Positions 17,046 through 26,384 of a stretch of 64,000 nucleotides of DNA are shown here, piece after piece (the first letter of the stretch is position 1; every line of letters begins with the position of its first letter). The stretch is taken from the NCBI RefSeq assembly GCF_000372845.1, contig NZ_KB889963.1, positions 1,112,146 through 1,176,145 on the forward strand, written 5' to 3'. Source of the stretch: Methylocystis rosea SV97 (GTDB taxonomy: Bacteria; Pseudomonadota; Alphaproteobacteria; Rhizobiales; Beijerinckiaceae). Below the pieces are notes generated by a model that made no database searches, was not told where the DNA came from, and saw nothing but the letters and a program-made list of their open reading frames with translations. A program made the position numbers and the translations under genes.

Positions 17046-18506
17046 TCATTTCGCGGCGCCCATGCCCTCCCGAGCTTTTCCGCCCGCTTCGAGACGCTGG
17101 GCGGCGAGCCGGTAGGATATGTAATATTTATAGATGTTGCTGGCGTATTGAACGGGCGTGAGCCCCGACACTTTAGCCGCGCCCACCTCGACATTATTGA
17201 ACCAGACGTTCGGATCGAGACCCGCCTGCTGCGCGACAGCGCGGAACTTGCGCAAGGTGCCAGGGCCGGCATTGTAGGCGGCGAAGCTCATCAACGTCCG
17301 ATTCACCGGATCAATCGCAGGATCCGAAACATACGTATCGGCAAGATAGCGGAGATAGGCGACCCCGGCGTGAACGTTGCGATCTGGGTCACGATCGACC
17401 CCAGTGATTCCGATGGGTGCGCCGGCCGCGGTCGAGGGCTTGATTTGCATGAGGCCCACCGCGCCAGCCGAGCCGCGTCGGGACTGGTCGAGGTGAGATT
17501 CCTGATAGGCTTGAGCGACGATCATCAGATAGTCGAAATTGTATTGCGCGCCGTAACGGCGAAAGAGGTCGATAACAGCGGCAAATTTTCTGGCCTCGCT
17601 CTCGTCAAGAGCGTTCTTCACAATCCGCTTGTCCGAGAAATAGCGTCGCCGGACCGTGGCGCCGAAGCTGGTGATCGCGCGATGCGCCCCGATGAATGCG
17701 TTTAGCGCGGACTTGAGCTCCGGGCTGTTCTTACGAATCGCCCATGCGACCTCCCCGCCTTCGCTAACGACGAGGTCGTTGCGTGGGAGCGCTCTGGGAA
17801 AGATCTGGGACCATATTGTGGCTTTGTGATCGTCGACGACAACATAAGGTAGCAGTCCGGCGTTCACCATCTCGATCAGATCTTCATCCTCAAGGTTCTC
17901 ATCAATCGGGATGCTTACAATCGGCTTCAGGCCTTTGGCCACAAATGTGTCGCTTAGCCTCGCAAGATGGTCCGCATAGCTGCTTGAAAGGCGCACGTGG
18001 ATCTCGCGTCCGCTGAGGCTCTCAATCGTGTCCAGCCTCGGCGAGGTGGGGCCGGTGACGACAATCTCCTTGACGTTCTTCAACCACGGATCGACGAAGT
18101 CGACGTCGGCCAGACGCGCGGGCGTAATTGTCAAATTGGCTCCGACGGCGTCTCCTTTGCCCTCGTTCAACGCCTGTAAGAGGCGATCGCGGGCCGTGGG
18201 AAGGAAGGTGACATGGAAGCGACGCGTCTCGGATTTGTGTCGCGCATTGATCCAATCCTCGAGTGCGCGACCGAATTCCGCAATGACGCCCATCTGACGG
18301 CCGCGGTCCATGAAAAAGAGGGTCTTGCTGTAAGGAACAAGAATCCGAAGCGTCCTTCGCTTCAACATCGCAGAAAAATCGCCTGTCCAGTCGCGGGCTC
18401 TTGGAAGCGTTAATCGCTGACCGGTCACGGTTTGCGCCTGCGCAAACGAAGTCGATCCGATCGCTAAAGCGAAAAGACACAGCAACGTGACGATCCGCGT
18501 AGGCAT
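17046..18506 (-). CDS. MltF-like lytic transglycosylase with solute-binding domain
   Basis: The 486-residue protein has a signal peptide (MPTRIVTLLCLFALAIGSTS), an N-terminal type-3 solute-binding domain (about 50-290, with LRILVPYSKTLFFMD and GDAVGANLTITPARL), and a C-terminal SLT domain with the catalytic Glu in VAQAYQESHLDQ, GAVGLMQIKPSTA and SFAAYNAGPG. This is the domain order of MltF, which cleaves peptidoglycan glycan strands and is controlled by its binding domain. The start at 18506 is chosen because it opens the signal peptide; the frame extends 35 codons upstream. It acts in the periplasm or at the outer membrane, though no lipobox is evident. Confidence 0.88.
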   Translation of the reverse strand: MPTRIVTLLCLFALAIGSTSFAQAQTVTGQRLTLPRARDWTGDFSAMLKRRTLRILVPYSKTLFFMDRGRQMGVIAEFGRALEDWINARHKSETRRFHVTFLPTARDRLLQALNEGKGDAVGANLTITPARLADVDFVDPWLKNVKEIVVTGPTSPRLDTIESLSGREIHVRLSSSYADHLARLSDTFVAKGLKPIVSIPIDENLEDEDLIEMVNAGLLPYVVVDDHKATIWSQIFPRALPRNDLVVSEGGEVAWAIRKNSPELKSALNAFIGAHRAITSFGATVRRRYFSDKRIVKNALDESEARKFAAVIDLFRRYGAQYNFDYLMIVAQAYQESHLDQSRRGSAGAVGLMQIKPSTAAGAPIGITGVDRDPDRNVHAGVAYLRYLADTYVSDPAIDPVNRTLMSFAAYNAGPGTLRKFRAVAQQAGLDPNVWFNNVEVGAAKVSGLTPVQYASNIYKYYISYRLAAQRLEAGGKAREGMGAAK

Positions 18507-18916
18507 CGACGGCCTCAGACGAATGGCGACGGTTCGAGCTTGCATCGGCGCGACGTCCGACGCCAAATGCTTGCAATATATTGTGCCGGAGTGCTCGAGC
18601 GCGAAAGTCATGTGTCGCCATTGGCGACGACAATCGAGTTTAGAGCAGCGAAAGCTTGGCCGATGCGAATTGAACGTCAGAATTCTGCATCTCTTCGCGT
18701 CAGCAAAGCGCGCCTGTTGAAGGGCGCGAGAAAATGAGCATCACGAGCGACGCGACGTGATTGAGGCTTGCAGCTAGGGCGAAAGGCTGGCGCGGCCTTA
18801 TGTCTCAATCATTGCGCTACCGAGCTTTTCCGTAATCGACTATCATCACGCTATTAACAAATCGGGAGACGCAATGCGGAATACCGCGTTGCCGACCGTA
18901 ATTGAGGAGACCGACC
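18507..18916. other. Divergent intergenic region between mltF-like gene and csbD
   Basis: The stretch should carry both promoters. GGAGAC at 18865 and CGTT at 18887, 16 bases apart, are a weak match to the EcfG stress promoter (GGAAC-N16/17-CGTT) upstream of csbD; the -35 differs from consensus, so this is only suggestive. Confidence 0.35.
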
Positions 18917-19108
18917 ATGGGGAGCACAACCGACAAGATCAAGGGTGCGGCAAATCAGGCTGCGGGGACAGTCAAGCAAGGGGTCGGCCAAGCAGTGGGC
19001 AATCCGAACCTTGAGCTCGAAGGCGCCGTGCAGGAGCTCAAGGGCGAAGCTCAGGAGGCCGTCGGGAAGGCTAAGGACGCCGTGAAGAAGCTCGTCGACA
19101 AGGCTTAA
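18917..19108 (+). CDS. CsbD family stress protein
   Basis: This 63-residue protein is a CsbD-like protein: MGSTTDKIKGAANQAAGTVK, then GVGQAVGNP, and Ala/Lys/Glu-rich amphipathic repeats ending KDAVKKLVDKA. CsbD proteins accumulate under general stress control in many bacteria; their molecular role is unknown. The ATG at 18917 has GAGGAG in front and fits the family N terminus better than the earlier start at 18902. A strong terminator follows directly, so it is a single-gene transcript. Confidence 0.92.
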   Translation: MGSTTDKIKGAANQAAGTVKQGVGQAVGNPNLELEGAVQELKGEAQEAVGKAKDAVKKLVDKA

Positions 19109-19131
19109 CCTGACCTCATCATGAGCGTGAA

Positions 19132-19160
19132 AAAGGCGGCCCTACAGGCCGCCTTTCTTA
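19132..19160 (+). terminator. Rho-independent terminator after csbD
   Basis: A 10-base perfect stem AAAGGCGGCC / GGCCGCCTTT with loop CTACA is followed by a short T-rich run, 24 bases after the csbD stop. Confidence 0.85.
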
Positions 19161-19331
19161 TTTGGTCGTTTGACCAGCCCCTGAGGGCTGAGGGCCGGAG
19201 CGGAGCCTGTCGCGGCAAGGTGGCCGATCAACTTGGGATTGGCCATGCCAGTATGCACAGGTGTTGAAGACGGCGAAAAGGCGGCATAATCCCTCGGCTG
19301 CGGGCGTTGATATCCATCAGGGTGATGCGTG

Positions 19332-19631
19332 ATGGCCAAGGAACCAAAAACTTCGATTAAGGATAACCCGCTGCTCCGCGCCTTATCCAGATGGGAAAAC
19401 GAGGGCGGTCGAACCGATGCGGATCGGGAAAAGCGGGCTGATCTTGCCAAGGAAGAAGAAGCGCTCATTTTGCAGTGCTTGGGAGCGGCGGTCATCAGCC
19501 GCTGGAATAATCTACCGACGGAAGTCCAGCGGGAACTTTTCGCGAGCGCCGCTTCTGTCGGCGAGCCGCTCCCGACAGCGGACCTGAAAGAGCAGATCGC
19601 CCGCTTTCTTCACAGCCACAAAGATTTGTGA
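19332..19631 (+). CDS. Hypothetical protein, 99 residues
   Basis: The product MAKEPKTSIKDNPLLRALSR continues as a charged helical protein with KRADLAKEEEALILQCLGAA and STRWNN-like LPTEVQRELFASAAS, ending in a short helix. No membrane segment is present. It looks like a real cytoplasmic protein by composition and codon use, and similar short proteins occur in Rhizobiales, but I cannot name a family. It is convergent with the VIT-family gene. Confidence 0.6.
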   Translation: MAKEPKTSIKDNPLLRALSRWENEGGRTDADREKRADLAKEEEALILQCLGAAVISRWNNLPTEVQRELFASAASVGEPLPTADLKEQIARFLHSHKDL

Positions 19632-19696
19632 CGGCGGGGATAGGACCCTGCGTTTCGCGAATGACCGGGCGTTTTTTTCTTCTACCGTCAGAATGC

Positions 19697-20398
19697 TCAA
19701 ACAACCGCGCCGAATATTTCCCCGATGCCGGCCGTTATAGCCATCGCCAAGGCGCCCCAGAATGTCACTCGGGCTGTGGCGCGCAAAACATTCGCCCCGC
19801 CTGCTCTCGCGCCAATGGCGCCAAGAAGAGCGAGAAAACACAAAGACGCGCCGGAAACGATGGGAACAAGATCGCCAGCAGGCGATACCAGAACCATGAG
19901 TAAGGGCATGGCGGCGCCGACAGAAAATGCTGCAGCCGATGTCAGTGCGGCTTGCACAGGACGCGCCGTGGTGATTTTCGAAATCCCCAGTTCATCGCGC
20001 GCGTGAGCGGTCAGGGCGTCTTTCGCCATCAACTGTTGGGCGACCTGCCGCGCAAGAGCCGGATCGACGCCGCGCTGGACGTAAATTTCGGCAAGCTCGT
20101 CAAGTTCGGCCTTGGCGCTCTCGGTCAGTTCGCTGCGTTCCCGAGCGAGATCCGCCCTTTCGGTATCGGATTGCGAACTAACGGACACATATTCGCCAGC
20201 GGCCATCGACATGGCGCCAGCCACCAGTCCCGCGACGCCAGCGATAAAGACGCCGCCCTCAGTCGTATGGGCTGCGGCCACGCCGAGGATCAAGCTCGCA
20301 GTTGAAACAATGCCGTCATTGGCGCCGAGCACTGCGGCTCTTAGCCACCCGATACGCCCGACCAGATGGTTTTCCGGGTGCAGTCGCAGACGACTCAT
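19697..20398 (-). CDS. VIT family (Ccc1-like) transporter
   Basis: The 233-residue protein belongs to the VIT1/CCC1 family, which moves Fe2+ or Mn2+ across membranes. Typical are the N-terminal LRAAVLGANDGIVSTASLIL with the conserved Asn-Asp-Gly, MSMAAGEYVSVSSQSDTERAD, and the cytoplasmic helical domain ELDELAEIYVQRGVDPALA. Five membrane helices can be seen, two before and three after that domain. The DUF3309 gene lies 20 bases upstream on the same strand, suggesting a two-gene operon. Confidence 0.9.
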   Translation of the reverse strand: MSRLRLHPENHLVGRIGWLRAAVLGANDGIVSTASLILGVAAAHTTEGGVFIAGVAGLVAGAMSMAAGEYVSVSSQSDTERADLARERSELTESAKAELDELAEIYVQRGVDPALARQVAQQLMAKDALTAHARDELGISKITTARPVQAALTSAAAFSVGAAMPLLMVLVSPAGDLVPIVSGASLCFLALLGAIGARAGGANVLRATARVTFWGALAMAITAGIGEIFGAVV

Positions 20399-20418
20399 CC
20401 GAAGTTCCGATTCTCAGA

Positions 20419-20583
20419 TTAAATCCGCCCAAGCAACATGAGAACGACAAGAACGATCAGGATGAGGCCGATCACGCCGACGCCGCCATGCCCGTACCCA
20501 TAGCCGTAGCCGCCAAAACGTCCACTAAAACCGCCGAGCAAAACGATGATGAGGAGGATGATGAGCAATGTTGAGAGTGACAT
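20419..20583 (-). CDS. DUF3309 family small membrane protein
   Basis: The 54-residue product begins MSLSTLLIILLIIVLLGGFS, has a Gly/Tyr-rich loop (GGYGYGYGHGG) and a second hydrophobic helix ending LVVLMLLGRI, the standard DUF3309 layout. The function is unknown. The ATG at 20583 fits the family; the frame extends upstream without support. It lies directly upstream of the VIT-family gene. Confidence 0.85.
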   Translation of the reverse strand: MSLSTLLIILLIIVLLGGFSGRFGGYGYGYGHGGVGVIGLILIVLVVLMLLGRI

Positions 20584-20733
20584 TAAGCAATCTCCGTCGC
20601 AGGGAATTTCACTTTTAAGCTTATCACGGCCGCTTCGCCGGTCCACATCCTATATCTTTTCAAGACATTCAAATTGAAAGGAGCGGCAACGCGCCGAATA
20701 ATGACCCCTTTCGAAAGTCAGCAATGGTCGGGT

Positions 20734-22452
20734 TCATGATGGGGATCTCGCATGGAGCTGTATCTCGCGGTCGTAGAAGCGCTTGTCAACATTGCGGCGC
20801 GCGGCGTGGATGATGGTCGAGCCTGGCGCTTCCTCGCAGAGCAGCTCCATCAGCCGCATCTGACTGAGGTCGTCGAGCGCTGAGGTGGGCTCGTCCATGA
20901 TGATGATGTCTGGCGGCCTCAGCAGCGTGCGCGCGAAGCCGAGCTGTTGCTGTTCGCCGTCGGATAGCACATCGGACCAGCTCTGCTCCTCGTCCAGGCG
21001 CGGTACGAGATGAGCCAAGCCGCAGGCGACGAGGATTCTTGCCGCGCGCGCGGGGTCGGGCGGCGTGTCGCCACGTGGATAGTCGAGCGCCTCGCGCAGC
21101 GTGCCTCGCGGCATATACGGCTGCTGCGGCATGAAAGCGATGCGCGCATCCTTCGGACGCAGAATGCGGCCGCTTCCCCACGGCCACAACCCCGCCATGG
21201 CGCGGATCAGCGTGCTCTTGCCGGCGCCAGGATCTCCCTTCACGAGAACCTTCTCGCCGCGTCCGATCGTCGCATCGGTGTCCGCGAGCATCAACGCGCC
21301 GTCATGCTGGGCGATGGAAAGCCCGCAAAGATGCAATGCGTCGTCGTCGCTGAAGGCGAGATCAATCGTCTTCTCCTCGGCTCCGATCGCGAGCTCGTCG
21401 AGGTCATCGAAGAAGAGGTCAAGGGCGGCGACGCGCCGAGCCGAGGCAAACCAGTCCGCGAGGCGCAGCGAATTGTCGGCGAGCCAATTGAGCGCCAATT
21501 GCACCTGTATGAAGGCGGCGGCCGCCTGCATGAGATCGCCGAGCGACATTTCGCCGGCGAGATATTTCGGCGCGCCCAGCATGAGCGGTATGGCGGGCGC
21601 GAGCACGTTATTGCCGCTCGACAGGAAGAGCATGCGCGCCTGTCGTCCAATCACCGCAACCCAGCGCAGCGCAACCTGACTGAATCTCGCATAATGCCGC
21701 TCCCGCTCGGCGTCGTCGCCGCCGATAAGCGCGATTGTTTCGGCGTTTTCGCGAGTGTGCGAAAGTTCAAAACGAAAGTCGGCCTCTGCGGCCGCCTTCG
21801 CCTCGACGCGCGCGACGAGTGGGCGACCCAAAAGAAGCATGCCGAAGGACGTCGCGGCGGAATAGCTGACGACCGCGATCACAAGATAGCCCGGGATCGT
21901 CACGCCCCCAATCGTCAGCGAGCCGCCGATGAACCACAGCACGCTGACGAACGAGACCGCCATGAGCAGAGCATTCGTGACGCCCGTCGCAAAGTCGACG
22001 AAGAGCTCGATAGCGATCCGCCCGTCCTCGGCAATGCGCGCTTCCGGATTGTCGACGAGCCGAAGGACGCTGAGCTGATAAAAGCGGCGGCGCTCCATCC
22101 AGCGCCGCACGAGCGTCTGAGTCAGCCATTCCCGCCAGCGCAACTGAAAACGCATGCGCATCTGCAGCAGCGCGACGCTTGTCAACGCAGAGGCGAAGGC
22201 CAGCGCCAGCATCAGGCCGATGCTGAGAAAGATCAGCCGCTGGTCCTTATTCTGCAGGGCGTCGAAGAAAAACTTGTTCCATCGGTTGACCGCGATGGCC
22301 GGGACGAGATTGAGCAGCAGGCAGGCAAAGAGCCCTGCCACGAACAGTTTCGCTTTGCGGCGCGTCGGGCCGGTCCAGAAGCCAAAGGAGAGGTTCGTAA
22401 AGTGGCGCAGGAGCCGCGCATCGACCGCGGTTGGAACAATGCCGTTATTCAT
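20734..22452 (-). CDS. SbmA/BacA-like ABC transporter, fused permease and ATPase
   Basis: The 572-residue protein has an SbmA/BacA-type membrane domain (RWNKFFFDALQNKD, RWREWLTQTLVRRW, NPEARIAEDGRI) and a C-terminal ATP-binding domain: Walker A GDPGAGKSTLIRA, Q-loop FMPQQPYMP, signature LSDGEQQQLGFART, Walker B IIIMDEPTSALDD. This is the YddA/ABCD group related to peptide and very-long-chain fatty acid transporters. In alphaproteobacteria relatives affect envelope lipids and uptake of peptides; the substrate here is unknown. It probably works as a homodimer in the inner membrane. Confidence 0.88.
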   Translation of the reverse strand: MNNGIVPTAVDARLLRHFTNLSFGFWTGPTRRKAKLFVAGLFACLLLNLVPAIAVNRWNKFFFDALQNKDQRLIFLSIGLMLALAFASALTSVALLQMRMRFQLRWREWLTQTLVRRWMERRRFYQLSVLRLVDNPEARIAEDGRIAIELFVDFATGVTNALLMAVSFVSVLWFIGGSLTIGGVTIPGYLVIAVVSYSAATSFGMLLLGRPLVARVEAKAAAEADFRFELSHTRENAETIALIGGDDAERERHYARFSQVALRWVAVIGRQARMLFLSSGNNVLAPAIPLMLGAPKYLAGEMSLGDLMQAAAAFIQVQLALNWLADNSLRLADWFASARRVAALDLFFDDLDELAIGAEEKTIDLAFSDDDALHLCGLSIAQHDGALMLADTDATIGRGEKVLVKGDPGAGKSTLIRAMAGLWPWGSGRILRPKDARIAFMPQQPYMPRGTLREALDYPRGDTPPDPARAARILVACGLAHLVPRLDEEQSWSDVLSDGEQQQLGFARTLLRPPDIIIMDEPTSALDDLSQMRLMELLCEEAPGSTIIHAARRNVDKRFYDREIQLHARSPS

Positions 22453-22678
22453 ATTCGTTCTTAAAGCTCAACTTGGGATGACCGGCAAGGCGGCATAGAT
22501 GGCCCTGCATCTTGGCGCGATCGGCGCCCTCATGTGAGACTATCGCTGTCTGGCTGCGAACTCTTATGTGATCGTCTTTCTCATGTCATTTTGATGGACG
22601 CCGTCTGGCTCCGCGTGAAGCAAGGCCGAGAGGCAGACTAGCGACGTTCGCCTACAACGATCGCAGATAGGACCGTGA

Positions 22679-25441
22679 GTGACCTGGGACGCGAACGAAA
22701 CTCCCTACTGGAGCCATGATGCTTCCGACCTGGCCGCAGCTTTGGAGTCGGGTCCAGACGGGCTGTCGTCCGATCGCGCCGCTGCGCGGCTCTTAAGCGT
22801 CGGTCCCAACAGCGTCGAGGATGCGCCGCGCCTGAGCGCGCTTCGCCTCCTTCTGCGTCAGTTCCAAAGCCCGCTCGTCCTCATCCTGGCGTTCGCCGCC
22901 GCAATCTCGCTGGCGCTTCAGCAATGGGTGGACGCCGCCATCATCCTGGCGATCGTCCTGGGCAGTTCGCTCCTCAGCTTCTTTCAGGAATATCGGGCGT
23001 CCACCGCGGTCGAGGAACTGAAGAAGCGCCTGGCGCTGACGTGCCGCGTGGTGCGGGATGGGGTGGAGCAGACAGCGCCGGTCAGCGCGATCGTGCCCGG
23101 CGACCACATCCTTCTCTCGGCGGGCAATCTAATCCCAGCTGATGGGCTCGTGATCGAGGCGCAGGATTTCCTCGTCAGCGAGGCGAGCATGACCGGCGAG
23201 TCGTTTCCGGTCGAGAAGCGGGCCGGGATAGTTCGCCCCGACGCGCCAATCACTGAACGGACCAATGCCGTCTTTCTCGGCGCTTCGGTGCGCAGCGGCA
23301 CGGCGAAGGTCCTTGCCGTGAGCACCGGCCGCCGGACCGAGTTCGGCGCTATTGCGGCGCGGCTGGGGGCGCGCCAACCCGAGACCGACTTCGCCCGCGG
23401 CGTGCGGCAGTTCGGTTATCTCCTCGTTCGCGTGATGATTGTCATCGTTCTCTTCGTGCTGACTGTGAACTTGTTGCTCCACCGCCCGGTGATCGAGTCC
23501 CTGCTGTTCGCCGTGGCGCTCGCGGTCGGTCTGTCGCCTGAGCTCTTGCCGGCGATCATCAGCGTGACCCTTTCGGCCGGCGCGCGGGCCATGAGCAAGC
23601 GCGGCGTCATCGTCCGCCGGCTCGACGCCATCGAGAACCTCGGCAGCATGGATATCCTATGCACCGACAAGACGGGCACATTGACCGAAGGCGCCATTGT
23701 TCTGCGCGACGTTCTCGACGCCGGAAGCCAGCCTTCGGATGAGGTGCGACGGCTCGCCTTTCTCAACGCCGCCTTCGAGACCGGCATCGAAAACCCGCTC
23801 GATGAAGCGATCGTGACTGCGGGCAAGGACATTGGGCTAACGACCCGTGGCGCCGCCAAGATCGACGAAATCCCCTACGACTTCATGCGTCGCCGACTCA
23901 CCATCGTCGTGGCGGAGGATGGAGCGCCGTCACAGCGCCTGTTCATCACCAAGGGGGCGTTTTCGAACGTGCTCGACATATGCACATCCTTGGACCGCGA
24001 TGGCGTCGAGGTTCCGGCGAACGCCGAGCGGCGCGCGGAACTCGAGAATGTCTTCAAGGCCAAGAGCGCTGAAGGCTTCCGTGTTCTGGCCGTTGCAACC
24101 CGCAAGGTTCCAGTGAAGGCGGACTACGACCGCGACGACGAACGGGAGATGACCTTTCGTGGCTTCCTTGTCTTTTACGACCCGCCCAAGGCGGACGCGC
24201 GGCGCACGATCGACGATCTCAATCGGCTAGGCATCCGCATCAAGGTGATCAGCGGCGACAACCGCTATGTGACGGCGCATCTGGCGAAGGCTGTGGGACT
24301 CGATGCAACGTCGATGCTCACGGGCGAAAAGCTCGTAAAACTCAAGGACGAGGCTTTGTGGCATCTCGCGCCACGGACAGACCTCTTTGTCGAGATCGAT
24401 CCCCAGCAGAAGGAGCGGATCGTCCGCGCCCTGCAGCGGATGGGTCACTCGGTCGGATATCTCGGCGACGGCGTCAATGATGCGCCGGCCCTGCATGCGG
24501 CCGATGTTGGCATCTCGGTCGAGACGGCGGTGGACGTCGCCCGCGAAAGCGCCGACATCATCCTGCTCGACCGCGACCTGGACGTGTTGCGCTCTGGTGT
24601 GGAGGATGGTCGGCGGACCTTCGCCAACACGCTAAAATACATCTCGATCACCACCAGCGCGAATTTCGGGAACATGGTCAGCATGGCGCTGGCGGCGCCG
24701 CTGCTGCCGTTCCTGCCGCTCGCCGCCAAGCAGATTCTGCTGAATAACTTCCTCTCCGACGTGCCGTCGATCGCGATATCCAGCGACAATGTCGACGCAG
24801 ACCGGGTCTCACATCCGCAGCGCTGGAGCATCAGCGAGATCCAGAAGTTCATGATTGTCTTCGGCCTGATCAGTTCGGCCTTTGATATGTTGACCTTCGC
24901 GGTGCTGCTCCTGGTTTTCCACGCCGGCGAGGCGACGTTCCAGACCGCATGGTTTATGATTTCGCTGCTGACCGAACTCGCGGTCGTCCTCGTCCTGCGA
25001 ACCCATAAGCCGGCTTTTCGAAGCAGCCCGAGTCAGTTGCTGTTGTGGTCAACGCTTGCGGTAGCGGCCGCGACCTTCGCCATCCCCTTCCTCGGGGCGC
25101 TGAGTTCGGTGTTCGGCTTCGTGCCGCTCTCGGCGATGGAGATAAGCGCCGTCGTCGCTATCGTCCTCGGCTATATCGTGGCGACGGAAGTGGGCAAGAT
25201 ATGGTTTTTCAGGTCCATCAATACTGCAGGTCTTTCGAAGCCGATCAGAGCTCGAAAGACCAAGGCGTCTGAGCCCAGACCGCATCCTCTTGGGCCTTTC
25301 ATAAGCGCGCTCGTCGCTACGGCGTTGGTCGTGGCGGGAGCCCTCGTCTTAACGGGAACGCTCATCTTGATCGGAACGCTTGTCCAACTGGGCCTTCAGC
25401 CGCATGAAGCGTTAAAGCCGGTCTTCTGGCCAAGCAAATAA
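22679..25441 (+). CDS. mgtA: Magnesium-transporting P-type ATPase
   Basis: The 920-residue protein is an MgtA/MgtB-type P3B ATPase that imports Mg2+. It has the actuator motif MTGES, the phosphorylation site CTDKTGTLTEGAIV, the hinge YLGDGVNDAPALHAADVG, and the family-specific end of the catalytic region KQILLNNFLSDVPSIAI. Ten membrane helices are arranged as usual, and a hydrophobic extension closes the C terminus. The start is GTG at 22679 with AGGA six bases upstream. No leader resembling the enterobacterial mgtA riboswitch is visible in the 226 bases upstream. A second Mg2+ carrier, mgtE, is at 54.3 kb. Confidence 0.92.
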   Translation: MTWDANETPYWSHDASDLAAALESGPDGLSSDRAAARLLSVGPNSVEDAPRLSALRLLLRQFQSPLVLILAFAAAISLALQQWVDAAIILAIVLGSSLLSFFQEYRASTAVEELKKRLALTCRVVRDGVEQTAPVSAIVPGDHILLSAGNLIPADGLVIEAQDFLVSEASMTGESFPVEKRAGIVRPDAPITERTNAVFLGASVRSGTAKVLAVSTGRRTEFGAIAARLGARQPETDFARGVRQFGYLLVRVMIVIVLFVLTVNLLLHRPVIESLLFAVALAVGLSPELLPAIISVTLSAGARAMSKRGVIVRRLDAIENLGSMDILCTDKTGTLTEGAIVLRDVLDAGSQPSDEVRRLAFLNAAFETGIENPLDEAIVTAGKDIGLTTRGAAKIDEIPYDFMRRRLTIVVAEDGAPSQRLFITKGAFSNVLDICTSLDRDGVEVPANAERRAELENVFKAKSAEGFRVLAVATRKVPVKADYDRDDEREMTFRGFLVFYDPPKADARRTIDDLNRLGIRIKVISGDNRYVTAHLAKAVGLDATSMLTGEKLVKLKDEALWHLAPRTDLFVEIDPQQKERIVRALQRMGHSVGYLGDGVNDAPALHAADVGISVETAVDVARESADIILLDRDLDVLRSGVEDGRRTFANTLKYISITTSANFGNMVSMALAAPLLPFLPLAAKQILLNNFLSDVPSIAISSDNVDADRVSHPQRWSISEIQKFMIVFGLISSAFDMLTFAVLLLVFHAGEATFQTAWFMISLLTELAVVLVLRTHKPAFRSSPSQLLLWSTLAVAAATFAIPFLGALSSVFGFVPLSAMEISAVVAIVLGYIVATEVGKIWFFRSINTAGLSKPIRARKTKASEPRPHPLGPFISALVATALVVAGALVLTGTLILIGTLVQLGLQPHEALKPVFWPSK

Positions 25442-25530
25442 CGTAGGTCGACCGGAAAGCGCCCGCCACCATCGCCATATTTGCGGCGACGCAATCGCTC
25501 GGCTGCCTCTAACCTTCAGAAAAAGACGCC

Positions 25531-26100
25531 ATGAGTAGCTTATCGTCTCAAATACGCGCTCCGGCACTTACGGAACGTTTCGCTCGCTTGTTGCGCACAC
25601 TCATCGTCGGCGTGGCGCTCGTCGTTGGCGCCGCCGCCTTGCCGTCGGTCAGCGCCGCTCGGGATATGGTGGCCTTTTCGTCATCCGTCGAGCCGGGCAC
25701 GATTGTCATCGACGCGCGCCGCCGCAAACTTTTTTTCGTTGAGGATGAAGGCGTCGCAATTCGCTATCCGATCGCCGTGCCCAAGAGCAGCGAGGAATGG
25801 TCCGGCTCCGCCACGATTATCGGTAAATACGTCAATCCCGACTGGGCTCCGCCATGGATTGTAAAACGCGACCATCCGGAATTGCCGGACCTCATTCGCG
25901 GCGGTGCGCCGAACAATCCCATGGGCGCTCGCGCTCTTACCCTCAGCCGCTTCCAGGTGGCGATTCACGGGACGACCAAAAGGATGCGCGCGTCGATCGG
26001 CTCCGCCGTCTCCTACGGCTGCATCCGCATGTTGAATGAGGATGTGATTGATCTGTTCGATCGCGTAAGCGTCGGTACGCCTGTTATCATGAGGCCATGA
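25531..26100 (+). CDS. L,D-transpeptidase (YkuD domain)
   Basis: The 189-residue periplasmic enzyme forms or remodels 3-3 peptidoglycan cross-links or protein anchors. After an N-terminal hydrophobic export segment (LLRTLIVGVALVVGAAALPS) the YkuD domain starts at GTIVIDARRRKLFFVEDEG. The catalytic motif is complete: His in VAIHGTTK, and SYGCIRMLNEDVIDLFDRV with the nucleophilic Cys. It is followed 284 bases later by the PAS/HisKA_2 kinase on the same strand. The pair is repeated in decayed form at 12.6 kb and in another version at 61.6 kb. Confidence 0.92.
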   Translation: MSSLSSQIRAPALTERFARLLRTLIVGVALVVGAAALPSVSAARDMVAFSSSVEPGTIVIDARRRKLFFVEDEGVAIRYPIAVPKSSEEWSGSATIIGKYVNPDWAPPWIVKRDHPELPDLIRGGAPNNPMGARALTLSRFQVAIHGTTKRMRASIGSAVSYGCIRMLNEDVIDLFDRVSVGTPVIMRP

Positions 26101-26384
26101 CGGTCACGATCTTAGTTGTCCGCGGGCGGCCGATTTTTAACGTGTTATGCAGACCATAAGAGTTTTGGACGCTTCGACTGTCGGCATTGGCCGCGTTTCT
26201 CGACCACCGGGCACGGCGACATGACTCGGAGCGTTGGAATTGCTATATTCCTAGCGTAGGAAAGAAAAATTATAGGAGGGGCCTCGACCCGCGACCGCTC
26301 TAGACACCCGCGTTTGTGGTGTGAGTGTAGCAGCGACGCAGTCGGAATTTCGCGCCGGCCTTAGGCCAACGCGCCTGAGCCAAA

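Noticed and set aside
21010-22464. 484-codon open frame antisense to the SbmA/BacA-like gene
   Set aside because: Composition is that of a complementary-strand shadow (Arg, Glu, Ala biased) and the opposite strand encodes a clear ABC transporter.
22453-22678. Possible Mg2+ riboswitch upstream of mgtA
   Set aside because: No leader peptide, M-box-like element or long structured leader can be seen in the short gap.
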